From Opitutaceae bacterium (GTDB lineage Bacteria; Verrucomicrobiota; Verrucomicrobiia; Opitutales; Opitutaceae), in the NCBI GenBank assembly GCA_018667915.1, contig JABIRI010000141.1:40022-104021 (forward strand): DNA of 64,000 nt, read 5' to 3'. The position numbers and the translations under genes were made by a program. Below the pieces are notes generated by a model. It worked only from the letters and a program-made list of their open reading frames with translations, ran no database searches and had not been told where the DNA came from. This document shows, piece after piece, positions 34,065 to 42,592 of the stretch (within the stretch, counting starts at the first letter, position 1; each line of letters opens with the position of its first letter).

Positions 34065-34146
34065 TGTAACCGTTGAGGCAACGACTCGGTTGCACTGTAA
34101 CGATTCCGTGCGGGCGTGGTTCGCGGCTGGCTCTGGAACGGTTGGA
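34065..34146. promoter_or_regulatory. Cluster of LacI-type operator-like sites between divergent genes
   Basis: Three partial matches to TGKAACnGTTMCA lie here: TGTAACCGTTGAG (34065-34077), TGTAACGATTCCG (34096-34108) and TGGAACGGTTGGA (34134-34146). Individually they match 9 to 11 of 13 positions. Their clustering between a sulfatase and a metallophosphatase supports a shared operator region, but each alone would not be convincing. Confidence 0.45.
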
Positions 34147-34166
34147 GTGCTTCTATCCCACTTGTC

Positions 34167-36140
34167 ATGCCCCTATCCCGCCTGCGCCTTGTCCTGTTAT
34201 TAATGGTTTCAGTGTCCACCTGCGTCTTCGCTCACGAGGCGACAGAGGAGTTCACGGCCGATGTCACGACAGAGGCCAAACCGTGGACTCATCTCGAGTT
34301 TCAAAACGACCCGGATAATTTCCAGTTTGCCGTGGTCAGTGATCGCACGGGCAGTCCGCGTGCGGGGGTATTTCAGGATGCGGTTAAGAAACTGAATTGG
34401 ATGATGCCTGAGTTCGTCATCTCGGTGGGGGATTTGATTCAAGGCACCTCCGAGAATGCGCAGACGAACGACGCCGAGTGGGACGAGATGATGAGTTGGA
34501 TCGAGCCTCTCAAGATGCCGTTCTTCTTCGCCGCGGGGAACCACGATATCCAGATGAAGTGGATCGAGGGCCGCGTGCAGCCGGAAGACATGTTGGCTCA
34601 GTGGAACGAGCGCTTCGGCACAACGCACTACTCCTTTGTCTACAAGAACGTGCTCTTTGTCGTGCTTTTCACCAACGACAACAAAGAGCAGTTCATCGGC
34701 GAAAATCAGGTGGCCTATTTCGAACAAACGATGGCGGAGAACGAAGATGTGCGATGGACGTTCGTGCTGTTGCATCATCCGTTGTGGCTTTATCCGCACG
34801 AGAGTAATTTTTCGCGCATTGAAAACGCGCTGCGGGGTCGGAAACATACCGTTCTGGCCGGCCACCACCACCGCTACGTGCAGATGGATCGCAATGACAG
34901 TGATTACATCCTGTTGGCATCAACCGGTGGTGGATCGAAACTAAGGGGACAGGCCTTTGGCGAGTTCGATCACTTCGCGTGGTTTACCATGACGGATGAA
35001 GGCCCGGTCATGGCGAATCTGGAGCTGAGTGGCATCATGCCCAAAGACGTAGCCACGGAAAAGTCGTTCAAGCACATGCAGGCTTTGGAACAAAGCGCTT
35101 CCGCCAAAACGCACGTGATTCTGGAAACCCAGTCGGACGGGACGGTGATCGGTGGCTCCGTCTTTGTAGAACTGCAAAATCGTTCGCCTGAGCCGTTAAA
35201 AGTAACCGGACAATTTAAGCATAATCACAAGGTGTATCCTCGGTTGGAGGGGCCGATCGCAGAAGAACTCACCGGTCGACAAAGCCAGATCATAGAAACG
35301 GAGTTGATGATCGTAGAATCCTTTTCGGTGGCGGACGGCGAGATACTCGAATTAGACCTCACTTTCAGCCAGTCAGGATTGGCGGACATGGAGATTCATC
35401 AATCCATCGCTGTCTCGCTGGTTCCTCGTCGCGTCGATTTGATCGCTCTGGAAGAAATGGAATTTGTTGAGGTCACCGAACTCATGCTTCGAGCGCCGGA
35501 CGATGGGCGTAATATCCGCTACACGATCGACGGTTCTGAGCCTACAAAGGACTCTAATTTGGCAGCGGGGCCGATTTCCTTAAATGAAGATACGGTCTTA
35601 AAAGCGCGATTGATTACGAAGGGCGGCATCGGTGGGGCGGTGGATACGGTCCGCTTTAAAAAGATTCCGGCCGGCCGAGGGTTGATCGCTCGTTATTACG
35701 AGCATGATAACAGCAAAGGGCATGTGAATCAGATGCCGATCTTTACCGGCTTGAGTCCCACTTTGATCAAGCGGGTCGACAATATTGATCTAAGTCAGAT
35801 CACTCGGCGCGCCGAGGATTTTGCCGTTGTCTTCCGTGGCTGGTTTGATGTCCCGGAGTCGGGTAATTACGGGTTTCATGTCGAGTCGGCCGATGGCGTG
35901 CGGCTGATGATCGATGGTAAAGACATCGTAGATGATCAGATCAAACATCCCCGGCGTGAATCTTCGGGCTTCGCGAATCTCGAGGCGGGCCGACATGCGA
36001 TTGAACTCCATTTCTTTCAAGCCAACCGCGACAGCTACTTGCGCGTGGAGTATACGATTCCATCCGGACAACGACTCCCTATTCCGCCCGCCGCCTTGTT
36101 TCTCGATGAAAAACAAAGTCTATCGAATTCCCTCTTCTGA
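34167..36140 (+). CDS. Metallophosphatase with chitobiase-type and PA14 domains
   Basis: The 657-residue exported protein has a signal peptide, then a calcineurin-like domain (about 35-290) with FAVVSDRTG, ISVGDLIQG, FFAAGNHDIQ, LLHHPLWL and VLAGHHHRYVQ, the metal-binding blocks of the family. A linker of about 150 residues precedes a chitobiase/FN3-like segment (IRYTIDGSEPTKDSN). The C-terminal PA14 domain (about 520-650) shows GLIARYYEHD, FRGWFDVPESGNYGFHVESADGVRLMIDGK cut at YGFHVESADGVRL, and AGRHAIELHFFQ. PA14 probably binds carbohydrate, so the enzyme may dephosphorylate glycans. It overlaps the following sulfatase by one base (ATGA). Confidence 0.88.
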   Translation: MPLSRLRLVLLLMVSVSTCVFAHEATEEFTADVTTEAKPWTHLEFQNDPDNFQFAVVSDRTGSPRAGVFQDAVKKLNWMMPEFVISVGDLIQGTSENAQTNDAEWDEMMSWIEPLKMPFFFAAGNHDIQMKWIEGRVQPEDMLAQWNERFGTTHYSFVYKNVLFVVLFTNDNKEQFIGENQVAYFEQTMAENEDVRWTFVLLHHPLWLYPHESNFSRIENALRGRKHTVLAGHHHRYVQMDRNDSDYILLASTGGGSKLRGQAFGEFDHFAWFTMTDEGPVMANLELSGIMPKDVATEKSFKHMQALEQSASAKTHVILETQSDGTVIGGSVFVELQNRSPEPLKVTGQFKHNHKVYPRLEGPIAEELTGRQSQIIETELMIVESFSVADGEILELDLTFSQSGLADMEIHQSIAVSLVPRRVDLIALEEMEFVEVTELMLRAPDDGRNIRYTIDGSEPTKDSNLAAGPISLNEDTVLKARLITKGGIGGAVDTVRFKKIPAGRGLIARYYEHDNSKGHVNQMPIFTGLSPTLIKRVDNIDLSQITRRAEDFAVVFRGWFDVPESGNYGFHVESADGVRLMIDGKDIVDDQIKHPRRESSGFANLEAGRHAIELHFFQANRDSYLRVEYTIPSGQRLPIPPAALFLDEKQSLSNSLF

Positions 36141-37462
36141 TGATTAAATATTCCCTTCGTTTCCTCGCGACGGTTACCGCCGCTCTGGTCGCTTCAGGCG
36201 AGCCCTCACGCCCCAACATTGTCCTCATCATGGCGGATGACATGGGTTACGAAACCCTAACGAGCTACGGGTCGGCGGACTACGAGACACCACGCCTTGA
36301 TGCCTTGGCCGCGTCGGGCATACGGTTTACGCAGGCGCATTCCCAACCGTTGTGCACCCCCACTCGGGTGCAGATCATGACCGGGCAATACAACGTGCGG
36401 AACTACACTCATTTTGGGCAGTTGCCGACTAGTCAGCGGACGTTCGCAAATGACTTACGCGAAGTGGGTTACACGACTGCGATTGCGGGAAAGTGGCAGC
36501 TGGGGAAAGACCGGAAGCTGATCGATCACTTCGGTTTCGATGAATACTGCTTGTGGTGGTTGGAGCGGAAGAGCTGGCGCTACGGGAACGTGGGAGAGCT
36601 GATTCAAAACGACGAAATCTTGCCGGGTGAGAAGGGCGAGTATGGCCCCGATGTGCTCAATAACTTCGTGCTCGATTTCATGGAACGTCACGTGGATGAG
36701 CCGTTCCTTGTCTATTACCCGATGCTGTTGCCACATTCTCCGTTTGTCCCTACGCCTAATTCGGCGGGTTCACCGGCTGCGGATGATGCCGATCCCGCTT
36801 ACTTCAAGGACATGGTGGAATACACCGATGAACTGGTTGGCCGGGTGGAGGACAAACTCGATGACCTAGGTATTCGAGAGAACACGCTGTTGATTTTTAT
36901 CGGCGACAATGGGACCAACAATGACATCACCTCGCACATGATTGATGGTCGCAGCATCAAGGGCGCGAAGGGGACAATGACGGATGGTGGCACTCACGTG
37001 CCCATGATTATGAATTGGCCCGAAACCGTGCCTGCGGGTTTGGTTTCAGAAGGGCTGGTGGATTTTTCTGATTTCATGCCGACGATGCATCGATTGGCAG
37101 GTTATGAGCCGTCGGCGGATCGCCCGATGGATGGTTTCGATCTGGTTCCGGTCATCACCGGTGAACGCCCCACGCTGCGGGAGTGGTCCTACTGCTGGTA
37201 TCGGCGGGGCAAGGACGAAGCCCGCGTATCGATTGTGGATCAGGAAGTGGATGCCTTCGCCCGCACCGTTCGGTTCAAACGGTATCACGACGGACGCTTT
37301 TTCGACACGGTAAGGGATGTTCTCGAAGAACGGCCATTGGACGCCGAAACGCTCGATGCGCCAACGCGTCAAGTATGGGCGCAACTCGGCGAAGTGCTGG
37401 CCGATTTTGAAGTTGTCGGCGCGGCCCGGGCAGATGGTCAGGCTCAGGGCCCGGTGCGGTAG
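36140..37462 (+). CDS. Sulfatase (exported)
   Basis: The 440-residue protein has a signal peptide (ending near VASGE), PNIVLIMADDMGYETLTSYG with the metal aspartates, LCTPTRVQIMTG with the formylglycine cysteine in the standard C-T-P-T-R context, AIAGKWQLGKD (Lys present; the usual KWHLG histidine is Gln here) and LLIFIGDNGTNNDITS. It is translationally coupled to the metallophosphatase through an ATGA overlap. It converges on the LacI-family gene, whose stop codon is only two bases away. Confidence 0.92.
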   Translation: MIKYSLRFLATVTAALVASGEPSRPNIVLIMADDMGYETLTSYGSADYETPRLDALAASGIRFTQAHSQPLCTPTRVQIMTGQYNVRNYTHFGQLPTSQRTFANDLREVGYTTAIAGKWQLGKDRKLIDHFGFDEYCLWWLERKSWRYGNVGELIQNDEILPGEKGEYGPDVLNNFVLDFMERHVDEPFLVYYPMLLPHSPFVPTPNSAGSPAADDADPAYFKDMVEYTDELVGRVEDKLDDLGIRENTLLIFIGDNGTNNDITSHMIDGRSIKGAKGTMTDGGTHVPMIMNWPETVPAGLVSEGLVDFSDFMPTMHRLAGYEPSADRPMDGFDLVPVITGERPTLREWSYCWYRRGKDEARVSIVDQEVDAFARTVRFKRYHDGRFFDTVRDVLEERPLDAETLDAPTRQVWAQLGEVLADFEVVGAARADGQAQGPVR

Positions 37463-37464
37463 TC

Positions 37465-38550
37465 CTAGGTTTTGGCGGACGAAGTTTTGCGCGGAGCAGA
37501 ACTACGCGACCGATGGACGGGCGTGGCACTGTGGCCGTCGACCCATTCCCCTTCAACGAGGATCCAAAGTGGATCCTCCGGCACGCCGTTTTCGTTGCGG
37601 GTGAGTTGATCGACCACCAAGTTGACGGCAACCTTCCCCGCGCCACTCCACTTGGGGTTATAGCCGGCGTAGCCCTCATAGGAAGAGTGCCAACCGAGGT
37701 GAGCGAAACCCACTTTTTGGGGTTGAGTGTAACCGAGGGAATCGAGCTGATGGGGCACGTCCTTGCCGACACCCAATACGCAATCGGGTTGGTATTTTTT
37801 GAGCCACTTTTCGAGTTCGTTCAGATCTTCCTCACTATCTGTTTCTTCCCGGTAGAAGATGGGAATCAGGTCCTTTTCAGCGATATTGAGGTCTTCCGAG
37901 TGAAGGGCGGCGCTGCGTTTAAAATCGGAGGAACGCTCGAAAATTTTGGGGATGATCACGCCGAATCGTTGGTAGCCCCGGTCCTGCAATTTTTTGATCA
38001 GTTTGATCATGTTACCGTAGTGGTTTACTTCCACGCGATGCAGGTTGGGATTTAGATGAGCCCCACCGATGGAAACCATGGCCAAGCCGCTAAGATCAAG
38101 GGACGAGAGGTCTACCTCGCGCTCCATGAAGTGTTCGAAAATCACTGCTCCAATCCCGCGGGCCCGGATGATATCGATCAATCGGCGGGGGTTCATCCCC
38201 GGTTCATACCAGCCGAATTCCTCGACTCGAAATCCGAGCGCTTCGGCTTGGCGGTGAATCCCGCGGCGCAACGAGTCTGGATTTCCTTCCCGGTCGTAGT
38301 CCCAAGGTTGGCAATGAATCTCTGCAATCACGGGAGAGATGAGGGAGGTGCGTTTAAAACGCACGCTCGACATGACGGCCGACATGATGGGGTGAGATTC
38401 GTAACCAAGCTCTTGAGCGGCTTTGATGATCTTGTCTTTGGTGGCAGCTTTGTGTCCTGGCAGATTACGCAGGGCGCGGCTCACGGTAGCTTTGGACACC
38501 CCGACTTTGTCGGCGATGGCCTGAATGTTTACGCGTTTGGGGGTGCTCAT
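37465..38550 (-). CDS. LacI-family transcriptional regulator
   Basis: The 361-residue cytoplasmic protein starts with a LacI helix-turn-helix (VNIQAIADKVGVSKATVSRA) and hinge helix LRNLPGHKAATKDKIIKAAQ. A periplasmic-binding-protein-like sensor domain (about 65-345) follows. The C-terminal tail HRSRSSAPRKTSSAKT is basic. The effector is unknown; its neighbours suggest a sugar, uronate or inositol derivative. The perfect palindrome TGGAACTGTTCCA lies 29 bases before its start, so autoregulation is likely, and similar sites precede the TonB receptor and other catabolic genes of the window. ATG 38550 is chosen because MSTPKRVNIQ is the standard family opening. Confidence 0.94.
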   Translation of the reverse strand: MSTPKRVNIQAIADKVGVSKATVSRALRNLPGHKAATKDKIIKAAQELGYESHPIMSAVMSSVRFKRTSLISPVIAEIHCQPWDYDREGNPDSLRRGIHRQAEALGFRVEEFGWYEPGMNPRRLIDIIRARGIGAVIFEHFMEREVDLSSLDLSGLAMVSIGGAHLNPNLHRVEVNHYGNMIKLIKKLQDRGYQRFGVIIPKIFERSSDFKRSAALHSEDLNIAEKDLIPIFYREETDSEEDLNELEKWLKKYQPDCVLGVGKDVPHQLDSLGYTQPQKVGFAHLGWHSSYEGYAGYNPKWSGAGKVAVNLVVDQLTRNENGVPEDPLWILVEGEWVDGHSATPVHRSRSSAPRKTSSAKT

Positions 38551-38578
38551 GGGGTGAAGTAGGGAGGGGCGAATGGGA

Positions 38579-38711
38579 TGGAACTGTTCCATTCGATGTG
38601 CTCAAAACGGTCGGTCTTCGATAGGAGCACAATAATTCATTATTGTAACGGTTTCATTGATGCTTTCCCCATAGATATGTTCCCGTAGGTGCCAGTGGTG
38701 TAACGCTTCCA
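38579..38711. promoter_or_regulatory. Operator region of the LacI-family gene and MIOX
   Basis: Three sites lie between the regulator and the inositol oxygenase: the perfect 13-base palindrome TGGAACTGTTCCA (38579-38591), TGTAACGGTTTCA (38644-38656) and TGTAACGCTTCCA (38699-38711). They match the pattern in 13, 12 and 11 of 13 positions. The outer two could serve the divergent inositol oxygenase gene and the inner one the regulator. Confidence 0.65.
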
Positions 38712-38822
38712 ATAAGTGGACGGTGACTCTGCCGGGGTAACTCACAGCTTTCGTAGCACTGAACGGAACGGCGAACCGCAGCTGTTCATGTCCGAATTTG
38801 GATAGAAGAATTTACCTGCCCC

Positions 38823-39731
38823 ATGAAAGACGAATTACACACCCGCTCGACCGCCCCGCTGGAGAGCCTGGATGAATGGGAAGACTTCCTGAAGGAACGT
38901 TACCCAGAGCCCGCCTCCTCCGATCGAAAGATCCCATCAGTGGGCACCGATCCCGATAAAAATAAAGAGGAATTTCGCGACTACGAGGCGAACGCCCGTG
39001 ATACCGTTCGCGAGTTTTATAAACTGAATCACGAGGGTCAGACCCATGCGTTTGTCTTGGCGAAACGGGAGGAATATCTCGGCCTCAATCGAATGGAGAT
39101 GGGGGTGTGGGAGGCATTGCAATATCTCAACCAGCTGATCGACGACTCAGATCCCGACACCGATCTTTCTCAGGCCGAACATCTGCTGCAGACCGCCGAA
39201 GGGATCCGTCGCGACGGGCACCCCCGGTGGATGATTCTCACGGGATTGATGCATGACTTGGGCAAAGTCTTGTGTCTATGGGGTGAACCGCAGTGGGCCG
39301 TCGTGGGCGATACGTTTCCGACCGGTTGTGCCTTCTCCGATAAAAACGTCTTCCCGGAATTTTTTGCCAACAATCCCGACTCCCAAGAGGAAGCTTATCA
39401 AACCGAATGTGGTATCTACAAACCGGGCTGTGGGTTTGATCAGGTGGCCCTGTCGTGGGGTCACGACGAATACATTTACAACGTGTGTAAGGACTACTTG
39501 CCGGCCGAAGGCTTGGCCATGCTCCGCTACCACAGTTTTTATCCCTGGCACCGCGAAGGCGCCTACACCGCCCTGGCCAACGATCACGATCGGGCGATGT
39601 TGCCCTGGGTCCTCAAATTCAACGAATACGATCTCTATACCAAGAGCCACGGCTCTCCTCGCGAAGAAGAACTCCGTCCTTTTTACGAGGACTTGATCGC
39701 GGAGTTTTTCCCGAAGAAAATTCGGTGGTGA
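38823..39731 (+). CDS. Inositol oxygenase (MIOX family)
   Basis: MIOX is a non-haem di-iron oxygenase that converts myo-inositol to D-glucuronate. The 302-residue protein aligns with the animal/plant enzyme over its whole length: EFRDYEANARDTVREFYKLN, GLMHDLGKVLCLWG (the His-Asp iron ligands), FPTGCAFSDKNVFPEFFANN, SWGHDEYIYNVCKDYLP, RYHSFYPWHREGAY and KFNEYDLYTK. No signal peptide is seen, so it is cytoplasmic. It is divergent from the LacI-family gene and is followed 42 bases later by a sulfatase gene. The product glucuronate would feed the uronate pathway, whose enzymes are not in the window. Confidence 0.94.
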   Translation: MKDELHTRSTAPLESLDEWEDFLKERYPEPASSDRKIPSVGTDPDKNKEEFRDYEANARDTVREFYKLNHEGQTHAFVLAKREEYLGLNRMEMGVWEALQYLNQLIDDSDPDTDLSQAEHLLQTAEGIRRDGHPRWMILTGLMHDLGKVLCLWGEPQWAVVGDTFPTGCAFSDKNVFPEFFANNPDSQEEAYQTECGIYKPGCGFDQVALSWGHDEYIYNVCKDYLPAEGLAMLRYHSFYPWHREGAYTALANDHDRAMLPWVLKFNEYDLYTKSHGSPREEELRPFYEDLIAEFFPKKIRW

Positions 39732-39773
39732 GATTGTCCGGTCCCGCTACTCTTACCTCCTGCTTCACTCTCC

Positions 39774-41150
39774 ATGGTTTCCCCTAAACAACCCAATGTG
39801 ATCGTTTTTCTGACCGATCAACAACGGCATGACACCACCGGTGTGCACGGATGCACGTTGGGACTCACGCCGAACTTTGATCGTGTCGCCCAAGAGGGCA
39901 CTCACATCGCGAAAAGTTTTACCTGCCAACCTGTCTGTGCTCCGGCCCGTGCCTGTCTGCAGACGGGTAAGTATGCCACCCAAACGGGCGTTTGGCGCAA
40001 TGGTTACGAACCGGCGGCCGAGCTGCCCACGTTGGCCAATTACTACAACGACGCCGGCTATCACACCGGTTACATCGGCAAGTGGCATCTCGCATCCACC
40101 GATCATCACGGTGCGGTGCCCAGACACCTGCAGGGCGGCTATCAATCATGGTTGGGGGCTAATTTATTGGAGTTCGTTTCGGATGCCTACGACACGCGGT
40201 TATGGGATCAAGATGGTGAGGAACACCAACTTCCCGGCTATCGGGTTGACGCCCTCACGGACGCGGCAATTCGCCATATCCACGAACGCAGTAAAACCAA
40301 CCAGCCGTTCTTCCTCTTCGTTTCCCATCTCGAGCCCCATCACCAAAACTCGCGGGATGATTATCCGGCGCCTCGTGGTTATGAGGCCGAGCAGGCCACC
40401 TCGAAAATACCTCCCGATCTTCGGGCCGGCGATAGCACCGCGGTCCAGCACTGGCCGGGATATTGTGGCATGGTGAAGCGATTGGACGAATCATTCGGTC
40501 GCATGCTCGATGCGCTCGAAAGTCTCGGAATTACCGACGACACTATCGTGCTTTTCTCCTCCGATCACGGGAATCATTTCAAGACCCGCAATGCGGAATA
40601 TAAACGCTCCTGTCACGATGCCTCCATTCGGGTTCCGACTGCCATCACCGGCCCGGGATTCGAAGGCGGCGGACGCTTGAAAAAACTCGTCAGTTTGGTG
40701 GATCTTCCCCCGACCTTATTGGCGGCATCCGGTATTGATATACCGGATACGATGGAGGGTCGATCCATTCTGCCCCTCTTGCAAAACAACCGGGCGGAAT
40801 GGCCGGAAGAGGTATTCGTCCAAATAAGCGAGAGCCAAACGGGTCGGGCCGTGCGCACGGAACGTTGGAAATACTCCGTTCGCTGTCCCGATGTGGACGA
40901 CGAGGGTAATCCGATCTCTCAGCCGACGGCGGAGACCTACATCGATGACTGTCTCTATGATCTTAAAGCGGATCCGTGGGAGCTTACCAACTTGGTGGGC
41001 TATACCTCCCACGCCGACGTAGTTCGCGTGATGCGCGAGCGGCTTGTCCGCCGCATGGTGGCGATTGGAGAGCCCGAACCCAAGTTTGTGGATGCTCCGC
41101 CCACCGCACCCTACGAGCATATAGTCTCTCCCGAAGAAGCCTACGCCTAA
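39774..41150 (+). CDS. Sulfatase-like hydrolase without a signal peptide
   Basis: The 458-residue protein starts directly with the catalytic domain (KQPNVIVFLTDQQRHDTTGV), carries VCAPARACLQTG with the formylglycine-type cysteine, IGKWHLASTDHHG, and FSSDHGNHFKTRNAEYK. The absence of any leader is unlike the other five sulfatases and suggests a cytoplasmic enzyme that acts after uptake. A missed upstream start is unlikely because in-frame codons before 39774 do not encode a hydrophobic segment. It is probably co-transcribed with the inositol oxygenase gene. Its stop codon forms the loop of a terminator hairpin. Confidence 0.9.
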   Translation: MVSPKQPNVIVFLTDQQRHDTTGVHGCTLGLTPNFDRVAQEGTHIAKSFTCQPVCAPARACLQTGKYATQTGVWRNGYEPAAELPTLANYYNDAGYHTGYIGKWHLASTDHHGAVPRHLQGGYQSWLGANLLEFVSDAYDTRLWDQDGEEHQLPGYRVDALTDAAIRHIHERSKTNQPFFLFVSHLEPHHQNSRDDYPAPRGYEAEQATSKIPPDLRAGDSTAVQHWPGYCGMVKRLDESFGRMLDALESLGITDDTIVLFSSDHGNHFKTRNAEYKRSCHDASIRVPTAITGPGFEGGGRLKKLVSLVDLPPTLLAASGIDIPDTMEGRSILPLLQNNRAEWPEEVFVQISESQTGRAVRTERWKYSVRCPDVDDEGNPISQPTAETYIDDCLYDLKADPWELTNLVGYTSHADVVRVMRERLVRRMVAIGEPEPKFVDAPPTAPYEHIVSPEEAYA

Positions 41151-41161
41151 GGCGTAGGCTT
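41137..41161. terminator. Bidirectional terminator whose loop is the stop codon
   Basis: AAGCCTACGCC (41137-41147) and GGCGTAGGCTT (41151-41161) form a perfect 11-base stem. The three-base loop is TAA, the stop codon of the plus-strand sulfatase, so its last codons are part of the hairpin. It separates two convergent transcripts. Confidence 0.75.
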
Positions 41162-41175
41162 AGGGAGTTGCGTGA

Positions 41176-41886
41176 TCAGAGTTCTTTGATCTGCACGTTT
41201 CGCATCCGGACTTTTTGGCCGATCTTTTCGGTGCTTTTGCCGATGCCGTGGAGTTGGAGCGCGATGGTGCCAGTGGCGGTCGCGCTGTCGCGCACGTCGG
41301 CGATAGGGGTGCCGTTGATCCAAGTTTGAAAGTGGTCGCCGTTGGCGATGATGCGAAACTGATTCCATTCGCCGACCTTGAGAGCTTCGGCGTTGTTTTC
41401 AGGGGCGTGAAGAAAACCGCGGGCACCTTCCTCGTAGAGCGAACCACTCCAGCCGCGGTCAGTCGGGTCGATTTCGATTTGATAACCCCAGTAGCGACCG
41501 GCTTCCCAGACGCGTTCGCGCACGTCGGCCTTGGAACCGTCTTTGTTCACCTTGCCGCCCCAACGCATGGTGGTGGTTTCTTCGGCGTAGACGTTGCTGC
41601 GGATTTGGATTCCGGAGTTGAGTAGAGGGTCGATCTTGATCTCGAGGATCAATTCGAAGTTGTCGTAAGGTTGAGCCGTGTGGAGGAAGCTGTTCGGTAG
41701 GGCTGGAGCGGCTTCGCCTACGATCATGCCGTCAGCGACATAGAAGTTGCCGCCGCCGTGGTTGACCCAACCGTCGAGAGATTGGCCATCGAAGAGATCG
41801 ACGAATTGAGGGCTTTCGTCTTGAGGCGCACAGGCAGCGAGAAACAGGGCGAAGCATACGGTCAGGGGTAGAGCTAGGAATTTCAT
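41176..41886 (-). CDS. DUF1080 lipoprotein (3-keto-glycoside hydrolase family)
   Basis: The 236-residue protein has a lipoprotein signal with lipobox LAAC (about residues 17-20) and a DUF1080 domain: FVDLFDGQSLDGWVNHGGGNF, then ELILEIKIDPLLNSGIQIRS, WGYQIEIDPTDRGWSG, EWNQFRIIANGDHFQTWING and a C-terminal VRMRNVQIKEL. Members with activity cleave 3-keto-disaccharides formed by periplasmic sugar oxidation. It is the last gene of the long minus-strand cluster and 25 bases after another DUF1080 gene. Confidence 0.92.
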   Translation of the reverse strand: MKFLALPLTVCFALFLAACAPQDESPQFVDLFDGQSLDGWVNHGGGNFYVADGMIVGEAAPALPNSFLHTAQPYDNFELILEIKIDPLLNSGIQIRSNVYAEETTTMRWGGKVNKDGSKADVRERVWEAGRYWGYQIEIDPTDRGWSGSLYEEGARGFLHAPENNAEALKVGEWNQFRIIANGDHFQTWINGTPIADVRDSATATGTIALQLHGIGKSTEKIGQKVRMRNVQIKEL

Positions 41887-41911
41887 TAGGGGTAGGGTTG
41901 AGAGTAAGAGG

Positions 41912-42586
41912 TTATTCGAGTTCCTTGATACGGAGATTTTTCCAGCTCACGAGACTCTTGTCGCCGGAGTGGACCTGCAGGCCGAAGAAACCTTCGAGTG
42001 TATTGTGTTCGGGGTCGGTATCCACGAAATGGGCGCGAAGTTCACCGTTGAACCAGATTTTGGTCACGTTGCCTTCGCACAGAATACGCACGTCGTTCCA
42101 TTGCTCGTGATTGATGATCTGTTGGCCTTGTTGGGTAAATGCGGCTTGGCCGCGCGGATCGGTGGAGTGGGGCTGCAACCATTTGCGACGGGCTTCATCA
42201 TAGATGCCGCCCGACCAGGCGCGCTCGGGTTTGTTGCCGTGCTCACATTGGTAGCCGTAGACGCGACCATTGTCGCCGGGACGCTGTAGCGCGCGGAACA
42301 TGACGCCCGAGTTGCCATGGATGCGTTTGTAGGAGAATCGGAAATCGAAATCGGTGTAGGTGCGATCGGTGCGGAGGAAGGTATTGCCTTTCACGTTCTC
42401 GCCATAACCGACAATCATGTCGTCTTCGGCCTTGAAGCTGCCCGTGCCGCCGACGATATGCCAGCCGTCGAGATTCTTGCCGTTAAAGAGGGGCTTAAAA
42501 CCATCTTCCTGGTGATGGGCGGCTTGGCCGATGGCGGCAGTGCCGAGGAGGAGAGATGCCAGAAGCAAAATGCGAGTGAGTTTCAT
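41912..42586 (-). CDS. DUF1080 secreted protein (3-keto-glycoside hydrolase family)
   Basis: The 224-residue protein has a signal peptide (cleavage near GQA-AHH) and a DUF1080 domain beginning FKPLFNGKNLDGWHIVGGTG. Core strands include FDFRFSYKRIHGNSGVMFRA, YGYQCEHGNKPERAWSGGIYD, NDVRILCEGNVTKIWFNGE and the final SWKNLRIKELE. It differs clearly from the lipoprotein downstream, so the pair is not a recent duplication. It lies six bases after the PVC dehydrogenase gene, an association seen in many PVC genomes and consistent with oxidation followed by 3-keto-glycoside cleavage. Confidence 0.92.
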   Translation of the reverse strand: MKLTRILLLASLLLGTAAIGQAAHHQEDGFKPLFNGKNLDGWHIVGGTGSFKAEDDMIVGYGENVKGNTFLRTDRTYTDFDFRFSYKRIHGNSGVMFRALQRPGDNGRVYGYQCEHGNKPERAWSGGIYDEARRKWLQPHSTDPRGQAAFTQQGQQIINHEQWNDVRILCEGNVTKIWFNGELRAHFVDTDPEHNTLEGFFGLQVHSGDKSLVSWKNLRIKELE

Positions 42587-42592
42587 GAGGGA

